A DNA stretch of 14,204 bases from Bdellovibrionales bacterium (GTDB lineage: Bacteria; Bdellovibrionota; Bacteriovoracia; Bacteriovoracales; Bacteriovoracaceae), in assembly GCA_030633015.1 (NCBI GenBank), contig DAOVTR010000007.1:1-14204 (forward strand), in the 5' to 3' direction. The notes beneath the pieces were generated by a model. That model was not told where the DNA came from and did not search any database. It worked only from the letters and a program-made list of their open reading frames with translations. Shown here piece after piece: positions 8,072-14,204 of this stretch (its first letter is position 1; every line of letters starts with the position of its first letter). The position numbers and the translations under genes are program-made.

Positions 8072-9418
8072 ATGAAACAAAATCAAACAGCAATTAAATT
8101 ATTTAAAAATATAAACGATTATCATAATAGTTTTAAAAAAAGAGGTCCTACATTAAATTATATGAGCTCTTTTTTTAAATCAGTAGATATTAATAATTTC
8201 CCCACAAAAAAAATGGAAGATTGGAAATATACAAATATCTCTAACTTTTTAACTGATGATTTTAGCCTAACAAAAAAAACAGATAATTTATATATCGATT
8301 CTATATCAAAATATGTTGATACTTATCCTTATCGTATTATTTTTGTAGATGGAAATTATAAATCACTTTATACAAAAGTCCCTACCAGTATTGACATTAA
8401 AGTAATCAAGCCTGAAGAGCATAACAGTAAACTTGACTCATCCGATCTCTCATATGACAACGCTGATTTTTTTGATCAGATAAATATGGTCTCAATGCAT
8501 AATCTTATTAAAATAAATGTTAATTTTGAAACTATCTTAAAAAACCCAATTGTAATTTTAAACTTATATACAAAGAAAAGCGATCAACACTTTATTAATC
8601 CAAGATTGCAAATTAAAGTTTGTAGAAAATCATCATTAACTTTTTATGAACAACACATTTATATCGATAAGCAAGAAGCAAACTATTTTATAAACTCATC
8701 TACAAACTTCAATGTTTTAGGAAATTCCCATGTTGAATATATAAATTTAAAAAAACACTCGAAGTCAGCAAAACAAATTTCATATTTAAACTCTGAAGTA
8801 TCTGAAAATTCTACATTCAATCCTTTTATTTTAGATTTTCAAGGAAAACTTATAAGAAATAATTATAAAATCAACCTTAATGATAAATTTGCAACAAGTG
8901 TTTCCAAGGGACTGTCTCTAACTAAAAACAAATCTCATGTAGATAACTGTATTACTATTAACCACAACAAAGGTTCTACTACTAGTGAACAACTATTTAA
9001 AGGGGTGCTCGACCAAGAATCAAAAACAGTTTTTACAGGTAAAATATTTATTGAACAAAATGCATCTAAATCAAATGCAAAACAACTAAATAAAAATTTA
9101 ATTTTAGATAAGAAGTCTACTGTTAACAGTCGCCCTCTTTTAGAAATCTACAACGATGACGTAAAGGCAGAACACGGGTTCGCTACAAGCGAAGTTGATA
9201 CTGAGCAAATTTTTTATCTTCAAAGTAGAGGATTGAGTGATGAAAAAGCAAAAAAACTTATCTTTTATGCTTTTAGCAGAGATATTGTTGATCAAATCTC
9301 GTCTCCTCCAATAAGAATTGAAGCAAATAACCTTCTTGCTGAAATTTTAAATATTTTTCCCGAAAAGGATATCGCTGACACAGGAAGATGCGCATTTGGT
9401 AGATTGAATTATATTTAA
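8072..9418 (+). CDS. sufD: Fe-S cluster assembly protein SufD
   Basis: SufB paralogue that pairs with it and SufC in the SufBC2D scaffold and is needed for iron acquisition. The product has 448 residues. It is much less conserved than SufB at the N-terminus but shows the SufD hallmark KKMEDWKYTNI (46-56), where E. coli-type proteins have a similar EDWKYT. It then has a divergent beta-helix core and the C-terminal signature [23 protein letters not shown] with His368, corresponding to the functional His360 of E. coli SufD. ATG 8072 is taken as start, seven bases after the sufC stop and with only a weak GAGA site (8063-8066). A frame beginning at TTG 8027 inside sufC is possible but adds 15 unconserved residues. 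The many Asn, Lys and Ile codons reflect the low-GC genome. Confidence 0.93.
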   Translation: MKQNQTAIKLFKNINDYHNSFKKRGPTLNYMSSFFKSVDINNFPTKKMEDWKYTNISNFLTDDFSLTKKTDNLYIDSISKYVDTYPYRIIFVDGNYKSLYTKVPTSIDIKVIKPEEHNSKLDSSDLSYDNADFFDQINMVSMHNLIKINVNFETILKNPIVILNLYTKKSDQHFINPRLQIKVCRKSSLTFYEQHIYIDKQEANYFINSSTNFNVLGNSHVEYINLKKHSKSAKQISYLNSEVSENSTFNPFILDFQGKLIRNNYKINLNDKFATSVSKGLSLTKNKSHVDNCITINHNKGSTTSEQLFKGVLDQESKTVFTGKIFIEQNASKSNAKQLNKNLILDKKSTVNSRPLLEIYNDDVKAEHGFATSEVDTEQIFYLQSRGLSDEKAKKLIFYAFSRDIVDQISSPPIRIEANNLLAEILNIFPEKDIADTGRCAFGRLNYI

Positions 9419-9425
9419 GGACATT

Positions 9426-10652
9426 ATGAAAGAATTATTAGCTGAAATTCAAAGTATAAGAAGCTTGTTTCCTGCACTAGATCAAGAGATAAACGGTAAT
9501 AAACTTGTATATTTTGATAATGCTGCTACAACTTTAAAGCCATGGCCTGTTATTAATGCAATTACTAATCATTACACTAAAAACATTGCCAATATCCACC
9601 GCGGTGTACATTTTTTAAGTGAACAGGGAACTAAGTCATATGAAGAAACGAGAAGTACCGTAAAACATTTTATTAATGCTGATAACACAGATGAAATTAT
9701 TTTTACAAAAGGAACAACAGAATCAATCAATCTTGTTGCAAATAGTTTTTGTGATGCCTTTTTAAATAAAGATGATGAAATCATCATTTCAAAAATGGAA
9801 CACCACTCTAATATTTTACCATGGCAAATAGTTTCAAAACATAAAGAAATTATTATAAAAGCAATTTCAATAACAAAATCAGGAGAGCTTGAATTATCCA
9901 GTTTAAATAAATTAATTACAAAAAAAACAAAACTAATCTCAATTACTTACTCATCAAATACCCTTGGTACTACAAATGATATTAAGAAAATTATCAGCAT
10001 TGCCCATAAAAAAGGCATAAAAGTTTTAATCGATGCTGCTCAAGCAGTTGCCCATACTAAAATAGACGTTCAGTCACTAGATTGCGATTTTCTAGTCTTT
10101 TCGGCCCATAAAATGTATGGCCCTGAAGGAGTTGGTGTTCTTTATGGAAAAAAGGAACTTTTAAATGAGATGCCTCCTTATCAAGGGGGAGGTGATATGA
10201 TTAAGGATGTAACAATAAATAAAAGCACATATAATGATCTTCCCTATAAATTTGAAGCAGGAACCCCTAATATCTCTGGAGTTATTGCCTTTAAAAAATC
10301 AATCGAGTTTATTGAACAGATTGGAATGAAAAATATATTTGCAATTGAAAATGAACTTCTCCGATATGCAACTGAAAAACTGCAAAAAGTAAAAGACCTG
10401 ACCATAATCGGAACTTCTGATATTAAAGCTCCTGTTATATCTTTTATTATAAAAGACCTACATGCATATGACATTGGAAATATTCTTGATATGCAAGGCA
10501 TTGCTGTTCGTACTGGACACCATTGCACCCAACCAATTATGAATTATTTTAATATTGCAGCAACAGTAAGAGTATCTTTTGGCATGTATAATACTTTTGA
10601 AGAAATTGATAAATTAATTGTTGGCATAAAAAAAGCTAAGGATCTTTTATGA
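9426..10652 (+). CDS. sufS: Cysteine desulfurase SufS (group II)
   Basis: PLP enzyme that removes sulfur from L-cysteine as a persulfide and hands it to SufE. The 408-residue product matches the SufS/CsdA length. Visible motifs are YFDNAATTLKP (29-39), the HRGVHFLSEQ segment (58-67), GTTESINLVA (97-105), MEHHSNILPWQ with His127 over the cofactor ring, DAAQAVAH (203-210), the Schiff-base Lys229 in FSAHKMYGPEGVG, FEAGTPNISG (276-285) and RTGHHCTQP with the catalytic Cys367. The RTGHHC sequence places it in group II, the SUF type, not the IscS type. AAGGA (9417-9421) overlaps the sufD stop and precedes the ATG by four bases. The 3' end overlaps sufE by four bases (ATGA), as expected for proteins that act as a pair. 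Confidence 0.97.
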   Translation: MKELLAEIQSIRSLFPALDQEINGNKLVYFDNAATTLKPWPVINAITNHYTKNIANIHRGVHFLSEQGTKSYEETRSTVKHFINADNTDEIIFTKGTTESINLVANSFCDAFLNKDDEIIISKMEHHSNILPWQIVSKHKEIIIKAISITKSGELELSSLNKLITKKTKLISITYSSNTLGTTNDIKKIISIAHKKGIKVLIDAAQAVAHTKIDVQSLDCDFLVFSAHKMYGPEGVGVLYGKKELLNEMPPYQGGGDMIKDVTINKSTYNDLPYKFEAGTPNISGVIAFKKSIEFIEQIGMKNIFAIENELLRYATEKLQKVKDLTIIGTSDIKAPVISFIIKDLHAYDIGNILDMQGIAVRTGHHCTQPIMNYFNIAATVRVSFGMYNTFEEIDKLIVGIKKAKDLL

Positions 10653-11074
10653 ATAGTATAGAGCGAATTAATGAACTTAAAAATAATTTTAATTATTTTT
10701 CAAACTGGGAAGAGAAATACAAATATATTATCTCCAAAGGAAAAGAACTACCTTCAATGGATGGAGCTCATAAAACAGATGACTACCTAATCACAGGCTG
10801 CCAATCTAAAGTTTGGCTTCATCCGACATTTAAAGATGGAATAATTATTTTTAAAGCAGATAGTGATGCATCTATTACTAAAGGAATTGCTGCAATTTTA
10901 CTTGAAATTTATTCTCCAAACACACCATCAGAGATACTGAAAATAAATCCAGACTTTATAACGGAACTAGAACTAACAAAACATCTCTCTGCAACCAGAT
11001 CCAATGGACTTGCATCTATGATAAAACAGATTACAATTTATGCCATGGCATTTAAGACTCTGGAAAAAAAATAA
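10649..11074 (+). CDS. sufE: Sulfur acceptor protein SufE
   Basis: Takes the persulfide sulfur from SufS Cys367 onto its own cysteine and passes it to SufB. The product is 141 residues, normal for SufE. The sulfur-accepting Cys51 lies in the family motif TGCQSKVWL (49-57), at the same residue number as in E. coli SufE. Other recognisable parts are WEEKYKYIISKGKELP (20-35), FKADSDASITKGIAAI (68-83) and the helix LSATRSNGLASM near the C-terminus. The start is the ATG of the ATGA overlap with sufS. It is the last gene of the operon; its stop is only five bases from the stop of the opposite-strand HD-GYP gene, leaving no room for a separate terminator. The absence of zinc-ligand cysteines rules out SufU. 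Confidence 0.96.
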   Translation: MNSIERINELKNNFNYFSNWEEKYKYIISKGKELPSMDGAHKTDDYLITGCQSKVWLHPTFKDGIIIFKADSDASITKGIAAILLEIYSPNTPSEILKINPDFITELELTKHLSATRSNGLASMIKQITIYAMAFKTLEKK

Positions 11075-11079
11075 TATAA

Positions 11080-12249
11080 TTAATCTTTTGTTTTTGAACC
11101 CTTGCCTGTCTGCACTTGAACCTTTCCAAAATCAGCTTTATCTTTTTTAGAAATATCTTTATCTAATACTCTTGCTTTTACTTTCATTAAAGGCAATTTT
11201 TCATGTGGAGAGCTAGGATCAAAATCAACTGGTAACTCTTTTGTGATATATCTTTTTTGAACAATTTTATTTAAACTTTTAACAAAGTTATCAAAAATCA
11301 CAGGATCAAAACGCTTTCCAGAATACTGAGATAGTACATTTATTGCTTCATCTGTTCCCAGAACATCTTGATATGATCTCTTGGTAGTAACTGCATCATA
11401 AACGTCAGCAATAGCACATATACGAGCATAATAGTGAATAGCCTCACCTTTCAAACCATTTGGATAACCTGTCCCATCAAAATTTTCATGATGTTCATTT
11501 ACAAGTCTTGCAATAACCTCAAAATCAACTTCATCGCTTTCAAAATCCTTCTCTAATAATAGTTTTTTTCCATTATCTGGATGCTCTTTAATAAGTGCAA
11601 ACTCTTCGTCACTAAGTTTTCCCGGATTGTTTAAAATATGAGTTGGTATTTTTAATTTACCAAGATCATGCAACAATCCAGCAAGGCCAATCAGGCGCAT
11701 ATCATCTTTTGACGTCTTAGGATTATCTGCCTTTAAAATTGCAATACAATACATTGATACATTAATTGAATGATCATAAGTATAAAAATCGTGAAAACTT
11801 AAACTTGCAATCATTTCTTGAATTTGACTAATACTATAATTTTGTACTACTTCCACCATAGACTCAACTGTCTCACGGCATCCATCAATGGCCTGCTCTA
11901 AAAAATCAGTATTAAACTCTTTCTTCTCATCAAAAATTTTAGTCAAATAACTAATTGCAGAATCTCTAATTACCTCACCTTTTTTAGTATCAGAAACATC
12001 AGATGATTTCACTAAGCTTTTTAGATACTCATTTCTTTGGCCTTCCATAATATACAGTTGATGATACTTTTTCTTAAAACGTTTGATATCCGAGTCTGTT
12101 AATATTCCCTGCTCTGGAAAAATTCTAATGAAACGATCATTTATATTATGACTTGATGAGTTTACATAAAGATCGTATGGAATTGGATCTCCAATAACCA
12201 CAAAATCAATTCCAACTGAAAAGAAACTTTTTATATCAGTAAATCCCAT
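11080..12249 (-). CDS. HD-GYP domain cyclic-di-GMP phosphodiesterase
   Basis: Probable cytosolic phosphodiesterase that hydrolyses cyclic-di-GMP. The product is 389 residues. Residues 1 to about 120 form an unlabelled N-terminal region beginning FFSVGIDFVVIGDPIPYDLY, which resembles the N-terminal domain often attached to HD-GYP proteins (DUF3391-like; low confidence). The HD-GYP domain spans about 145-330: His160 in YDHSINVSMY, LLHDLGKLKIP with His194-Asp195 and Lys198, KEHPDNG with His223, NEHHENFDGTGYP with His253/His254 and the GYP triad at 261-263, and ADVYDAVTTKRSY with Asp282. All metal-ligand positions I can check are present, so it should be active. The last 45 residues are Lys/Asp-rich. 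There is no receiver or membrane domain. AGGA at 12254-12257 supports the start. It is likely transcribed alone, and the signal it responds to is unknown. Confidence 0.93.
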   Translation of the reverse strand: MGFTDIKSFFSVGIDFVVIGDPIPYDLYVNSSSHNINDRFIRIFPEQGILTDSDIKRFKKKYHQLYIMEGQRNEYLKSLVKSSDVSDTKKGEVIRDSAISYLTKIFDEKKEFNTDFLEQAIDGCRETVESMVEVVQNYSISQIQEMIASLSFHDFYTYDHSINVSMYCIAILKADNPKTSKDDMRLIGLAGLLHDLGKLKIPTHILNNPGKLSDEEFALIKEHPDNGKKLLLEKDFESDEVDFEVIARLVNEHHENFDGTGYPNGLKGEAIHYYARICAIADVYDAVTTKRSYQDVLGTDEAINVLSQYSGKRFDPVIFDNFVKSLNKIVQKRYITKELPVDFDPSSPHEKLPLMKVKARVLDKDISKKDKADFGKVQVQTGKGSKTKD

Positions 12250-12331
12250 ACTTCCTACCTATAAAAATCATTCGGAATTTATCTAACATTAATTTAAAGA
12301 AATATCTAAAATTGAAACTTTATCTGACTAT

Positions 12332-12370
12332 TTTAGTGAGATAATTATAAATAATAATTATCTCACTAAA
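12332..12370. repeat. 17-bp perfect inverted repeat between ssb and the HD-GYP gene
   Basis: TTTAGTGAGATAATTAT (12332-12348) is repeated as an exact reverse complement at 12354-12370 with a five-base loop. It lies 11 bases after the ssb stop in the direction of ssb transcription, where a terminator would be expected. No T-run follows it on the minus strand (AAAATAG follows), and on the plus strand only TTAATTTT. It may end ssb transcription as a bare hairpin, protect the mRNA 3' end, or be a binding site upstream of the HD-GYP gene. I see no convincing promoter for that gene in 12250-12331. Confidence 0.6.
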
Positions 12371-12381
12371 TTAATTTTAAC

Positions 12382-12819
12382 CTAAAACGGAATGTCATCT
12401 GCTGTAAAATTTGTATCAGTGGAAATATTATACTCTTCTTCCTTAGAAGCTGCTTGAGTCGGCTCAGGATTTGATGATTGAGTCGCTTGGGCCTTATCCC
12501 CTATAAACTGAACATTGCTAGCATTAACTTCAGTCGTATATCGCTTATTGCCATCCTGTCCTTCCCATGATCTCGTCTGAAGACGACCTTCTACATAGGC
12601 TTGTCTACCTTTCGATAAATATTGATTACAAATCTCTGCTAATTTTCCCCAAACAACAATTCTATGCCACTCTGTCTTCTCTTGTTTTTGTCCACTCTTA
12701 TCAGACCATGACTCTGTTGTTGCCATTGAAAAATTACATACAGGGGCTCCAGAAGGCGTATATTTTAATTCTGGTTCCTGACCTAATCTTCCAATAATCA
12801 TTACCTTATTTAAACTCAT
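12382..12819 (-). CDS. ssb: Single-stranded DNA-binding protein
   Basis: Binds single-stranded DNA in replication, recombination and repair and recruits partner proteins through its acidic tail. The product is 145 residues. The OB-fold covers about 1-108: [18 protein letters not shown] at the N-terminus, the conserved tryptophans Trp38, Trp51, Trp57 and Trp85, and the [13 protein letters not shown] and [13 protein letters not shown] strands. A Gln/Ser/Glu-rich linker follows. The tail ends DDIPF, the standard SSB interaction peptide. The start at 12819 is fixed by AAGGAG (plus-strand CTCCTT, 12826-12831) six bases upstream and by the family N-terminus. An upstream in-frame ATG at 12915 would add 32 residues unlike any SSB and would precede the likely promoter. 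It is probably a single-gene unit with its own promoter and a hairpin after the stop. Confidence 0.96.
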   Translation of the reverse strand: MSLNKVMIIGRLGQEPELKYTPSGAPVCNFSMATTESWSDKSGQKQEKTEWHRIVVWGKLAEICNQYLSKGRQAYVEGRLQTRSWEGQDGNKRYTTEVNASNVQFIGDKAQATQSSNPEPTQAASKEEEYNISTDTNFTADDIPF

Positions 12820-12857
12820 TTTTTTCTCCTTACAAATTTGAACGGTTACAGTATTCT

Positions 12858-12897
12858 TTTCTTCACTATTTTTGAAGAAATTTCTTACTAAAATAGT
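12858..12897. repeat. Nested palindromes on the ssb promoter and leader
   Basis: ACTATTTT (12865-12872) and AAAATAGT (12890-12897) are exact reverse complements flanking the 12-bp palindrome AAGAAATTTCTT (12875-12886), making a near-perfect 33-base dyad over the -10 and start region. A second, competing stem pairs TTTCTTC (12858-12864) with GAAGAAA (12874-12880). It may be an operator or a leader structure; I recognise no known binding consensus, and the alternating CTGT-N8-ACAG SOS box is not present. Confidence 0.4.
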
Positions 12898-12915
12898 ATG
12901 GTTTTCTCCATTCAA
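12887..12915 (-). promoter_or_regulatory. Candidate ssb promoter
   Basis: Read on the minus strand, TTGAAT (plus 12910-12915) and TTTAGT (plus 12887-12892) are separated by 17 bases, each matching four of six consensus positions. Transcription would start near 12880, giving a leader of about 60 bases before ssb. TACT-N5-AGTA (12886-12898) lies on the -10. Confidence 0.4.
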
Positions 12916-13016
12916 GAAGCCCTATCCACTCAAATGCAACTAACTATATGAATTTACTATCATGATTTAAATGGCGTATAAATTTTGGGAATTTTTATTT
13001 ATAAATTAACTATTTT

Positions 13017-13471
13017 TTAGAAACTATTATCATCTTCTACTGCTTCATGGGGCTGCTTACTGTCCTTTTCAATTTGTTTTTCATCCCAAAATTCTTGAAC
13101 TAAAGCTCGTGCAACTTTCACATCCCTTTTATACCATGACGCATTAAATCCACAATATGGACATGGAATTTGTTTTTGAAAATTTGAACGCACAACTAAT
13201 TCAAAAATTGCCCAAGTAATAAAAAAGAAAATAAATGACATAAATCCTATGGTTCGCTCCAAAGTCATATAATCTAAGTAGCGATAAGTCAGTGCTGAGA
13301 GAATAAAAGTAATGATTCCAATTTGAAAAAAATTTTTCACTGTAAGCTTAGAAGCTCCAACTAATGCCCGTTCACTACTACATAAAGGACAGTAGAACTT
13401 TTTAGATGGATCTTTAAACTTAAAAACACGACTCTCTAGAGGTGAATGATCTTGTTGTGATATATTTTCAT
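13017..13471 (-). CDS. Small two-helix membrane protein with two CXXC pairs (apparent 1-base frameshift near the start)
   Basis: I do not recognise the family. The open frame runs from a stop at 13491-13493 down to 13017 but has no ATG, GTG or TTG before GTG 13340. The only well-placed ATG (13471-13469) is in another frame and meets TAG after 11 codons. One extra A in the AAAA run at 13465-13468 would join it to the open frame, giving a 151-residue protein beginning MKNISQQDHSPLES. That protein has CPLC at 28-31, membrane helices at about 48-64 and 75-94, PCPYCG with Cys104/Cys107, and a charged C-terminal tail. Both CXXC pairs would lie on the same side of the membrane and could bind one zinc. 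An unframeshifted product from GTG 13340 would be 107 residues and lose the first CXXC. The frame and motifs are seen; the zinc role is inference. Confidence 0.7.
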
Positions 13472-13502
13472 TATATAAAATATCTCTCTTTTATTACAAT
13501 TT

Positions 13503-13511
13503 ATTATACCA
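13503..13511 (-). promoter_or_regulatory. Extended -10 promoter of the CXXC membrane protein
   Basis: On the minus strand the sequence TGGTATAAT (plus 13503-13511) is a perfect extended -10: TG, one base, TATAAT. Transcription would begin near 13496, about 25 bases before the ATG at 13471. No good -35 is present, which is normal for extended -10 promoters. This supports 13471, not 13340, as the intended start of the gene. Confidence 0.6.
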
Positions 13512-13524
13512 AATTATTCTTAAA

Positions 13525-13697
13525 TGGTTCTAGGGGTGACAACTTTTTCCTTTAAAAGGCCCTAGACCTCCCTCGAGGCCTAGGGTAGAGATGCTTTTCC
13601 TGATCTTTGAAAAAAGAATTTTTTAGGAAATGACCCCCGTGAACTTACGATCCACATCCATGGTTCGGAAACTCCACAGAACTACCCTCTATTTTTC
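13525..13697 (+). ncRNA. Candidate structured RNA or switch in the divergent gap
   Basis: This block has roughly 50% G+C in its two main parts (about 13528-13590 and 13631-13690), against about one third elsewhere. It is full of self-complementary arms: TGGTTCT (13525-13531) with AGAACTA (13678-13684, one G-U); CCCTAG (13560-13565) with CTAGGG (13580-13585), plus CCTC/GAGG inside, as a compact hairpin; TTTCCT (13596-13601) with AGGAAA (13625-13630) enclosing an A6/T6 stem; and AGGGTAG (13582-13588) with CTACCCT (13682-13688). The last arm is followed by TATTTTTC, a terminator-like T-run, which favours the plus orientation. It has no convincing ORF. It does not match 6S, SRP, tmRNA, RNase P or cyclic-di-GMP riboswitch signatures that I can recall. 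The class is unknown; the orientation is inferred. Confidence 0.4.
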
Positions 13698-13743
13698 AAA
13701 TTTCATACCAAGTCCCCAACTAATAATGTGTTCTATTTTCAAC

Positions 13744-13804
13744 CAATTAACTCAACAATTGACTACCCAAATTGCCTCCAGTAGCATTAGGGCACTGGTA
13801 TAAA
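13744..13804 (+). promoter_or_regulatory. Promoter region of the TadG-like gene with 12-bp-spaced repeats
   Basis: TGGTATAAA (13796-13804) is an extended -10 nearly identical to the one on the divergent gene; transcription would start near 13811, some 12 bases before the ATG at 13823. Upstream, CAATTAACT (13744), CAATTGACT (13756) and CAAATTGCCT (13768) start exactly 12 bases apart, a spacing close to the helical repeat and suited to an activator bound in tandem. An alternative sigma-70 pair, TTGACT (13759-13764) and TAGCAT (13782-13787) with 17 bases between, overlaps these repeats. Confidence 0.4.
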
Positions 13805-13822
13805 TCTAAGCTAATATGGAAA

Positions 13823-14204
13823 ATGATAAGACACTTTAGATCAAATAATGGTCAACTCAGTATATTTTTAGGAATCTCATTAATAGTGATCATGACTATG
13901 ATTGCCTTTGTCATTAATGTTGGCATGTTTGTAAAAGCAAAAATTAACCTTCAAAATGCTGTTGATGCTGCAGCTTGGTCTGGAGCAGCAGTACAATCAA
14001 GACAGTTATCCAATATTGCATATATGAATTGGGAGCTTAGAAATACCTACAAAGAGTGGATGTTTAAATATTATGTTTTAGGACAACTATCTCAAACAAA
14101 AGTACAACCTCAAAATATTGATAATACAGATACTTATATGCAGCCTCATCCTGAACTAATGAATTTCAGGCTTACCCCCCTATGGAAACGTGGTGAAGGT
14201 GGAA
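13823..14204 (+). CDS. TadG/TadE-like membrane-anchored protein, 5' part (runs off the window)
   Basis: The frame is open from ATG 13823 to the window end, 127 codons. It has a short basic N-terminus (MIRHFRSNNGQ), one membrane helix at about 12-35, and then VKAKINLQNAVDAAAWSGAA (37-56) and NIAYMNWELR. An N-terminal NGQ before the helix and a KINLQNAVDAAA segment after it are typical of TadG-like proteins linked to Flp/Tad pilus systems, and of the large envelope proteins of this type in bdellovibrios. The bulk of the protein would be periplasmic. The ribosome site is weak (GGA at 13818-13820, very close). The upstream ATG at 13816 gives only eight codons. It is probably the first gene of a further envelope or pilus cluster beyond the window. 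The function beyond the family resemblance is unknown. Confidence 0.75.
   Translation, partial: MIRHFRSNNGQLSIFLGISLIVIMTMIAFVINVGMFVKAKINLQNAVDAAAWSGAAVQSRQLSNIAYMNWELRNTYKEWMFKYYVLGQLSQTKVQPQNIDNTDTYMQPHPELMNFRLTPLWKRGEGG

Noticed and set aside
11061..11095. A-tract and T-tract between sufE and the HD-GYP gene as a bidirectional terminator
   Set aside because: The possible stem is nearly pure A-T, interrupted, and has no G-C core, so I cannot support it from sequence alone.
12820..12915. 32-residue N-terminal extension of SSB
   Set aside because: SSB proteins start at the MSLNKV position, which has AAGGAG in front; the extension overlaps the likely promoter and palindromes.
13591..13626. 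11-codon frame that could be a leader peptide
   Set aside because: No clear ribosome site, no run of regulatory codons, and it lies inside a predicted stem.
13661..13676. T-arm-like TGGTTCGGAAACTCCA suggesting a tRNA
   Set aside because: No seven-base acceptor stem, anticodon arm or D-arm could be placed around it on either strand.
13630..13803. 57-codon plus-strand ORF in the divergent gap
   Set aside because: Its GGA is only one base from the ATG, its Lys-poor, Thr/Ser-rich codon use is unlike the neighbours, and it runs through the structured block and the promoter; probably a chance frame in GC-richer DNA.

Overview
The window is a low-GC (about one third G+C by eye) stretch of bacterial chromosome, densely coded and mostly housekeeping. 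It suggests a member of the Bdellovibrionota, most likely a Bacteriovorax/Halobacteriovorax-like lineage. The reasons are the AT-rich base composition, a TadG-like envelope protein of the kind common in predatory bdellovibrios, an HD-GYP protein, and the gap-pgk-tpiA-secG order. This placement is an inference from gene character only; no marker gene here settles it.

Layout. (1) 1-3026, plus strand: the 3' part of gap, then pgk (1-base overlap), tpiA, and after a 116-base gap secG. This is the lower-glycolysis block followed by a small Sec translocon subunit. (2) 3060-5288, plus strand: tdh and kbl, the two-step threonine-to-glycine plus acetyl-CoA pathway, 9 bases apart. (3) 5427-11074, plus strand: an Rrf2/IscR-type [2Fe-2S] regulator followed by sufB-sufC-sufD-sufS-sufE, a complete SUF iron-sulfur assembly operon without sufA. 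Genes overlap or lie within 12 bases of each other, so the regulator very probably senses Fe-S status and controls the operon from the promoter at about 5362-5390. (4) 11080-13471, minus strand: an HD-GYP cyclic-di-GMP phosphodiesterase, ssb, and a small two-helix membrane protein with two CXXC pairs, each apparently its own transcription unit. (5) 13491-13822: a 330-base gap between divergent promoters, containing a GC-rich, strongly self-complementary block that looks like a structured RNA or switch. (6) 13823-end, plus strand: the start of a TadG-like membrane-anchored protein that runs off the window.

Most of the window is conventional. The parts worth a second look are the structured island at 13525-13697, the apparent one-base frameshift at the start of the CXXC membrane protein, the palindromes on the ssb promoter, the 17-bp perfect inverted repeat downstream of ssb, and the repeats bracketing the suf promoter together with an Rrf2 protein whose fourth cluster ligand is not the IscR histidine. 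I found no insertion sequence, CRISPR array, tRNA, rRNA, phage gene or recognisable defence system.
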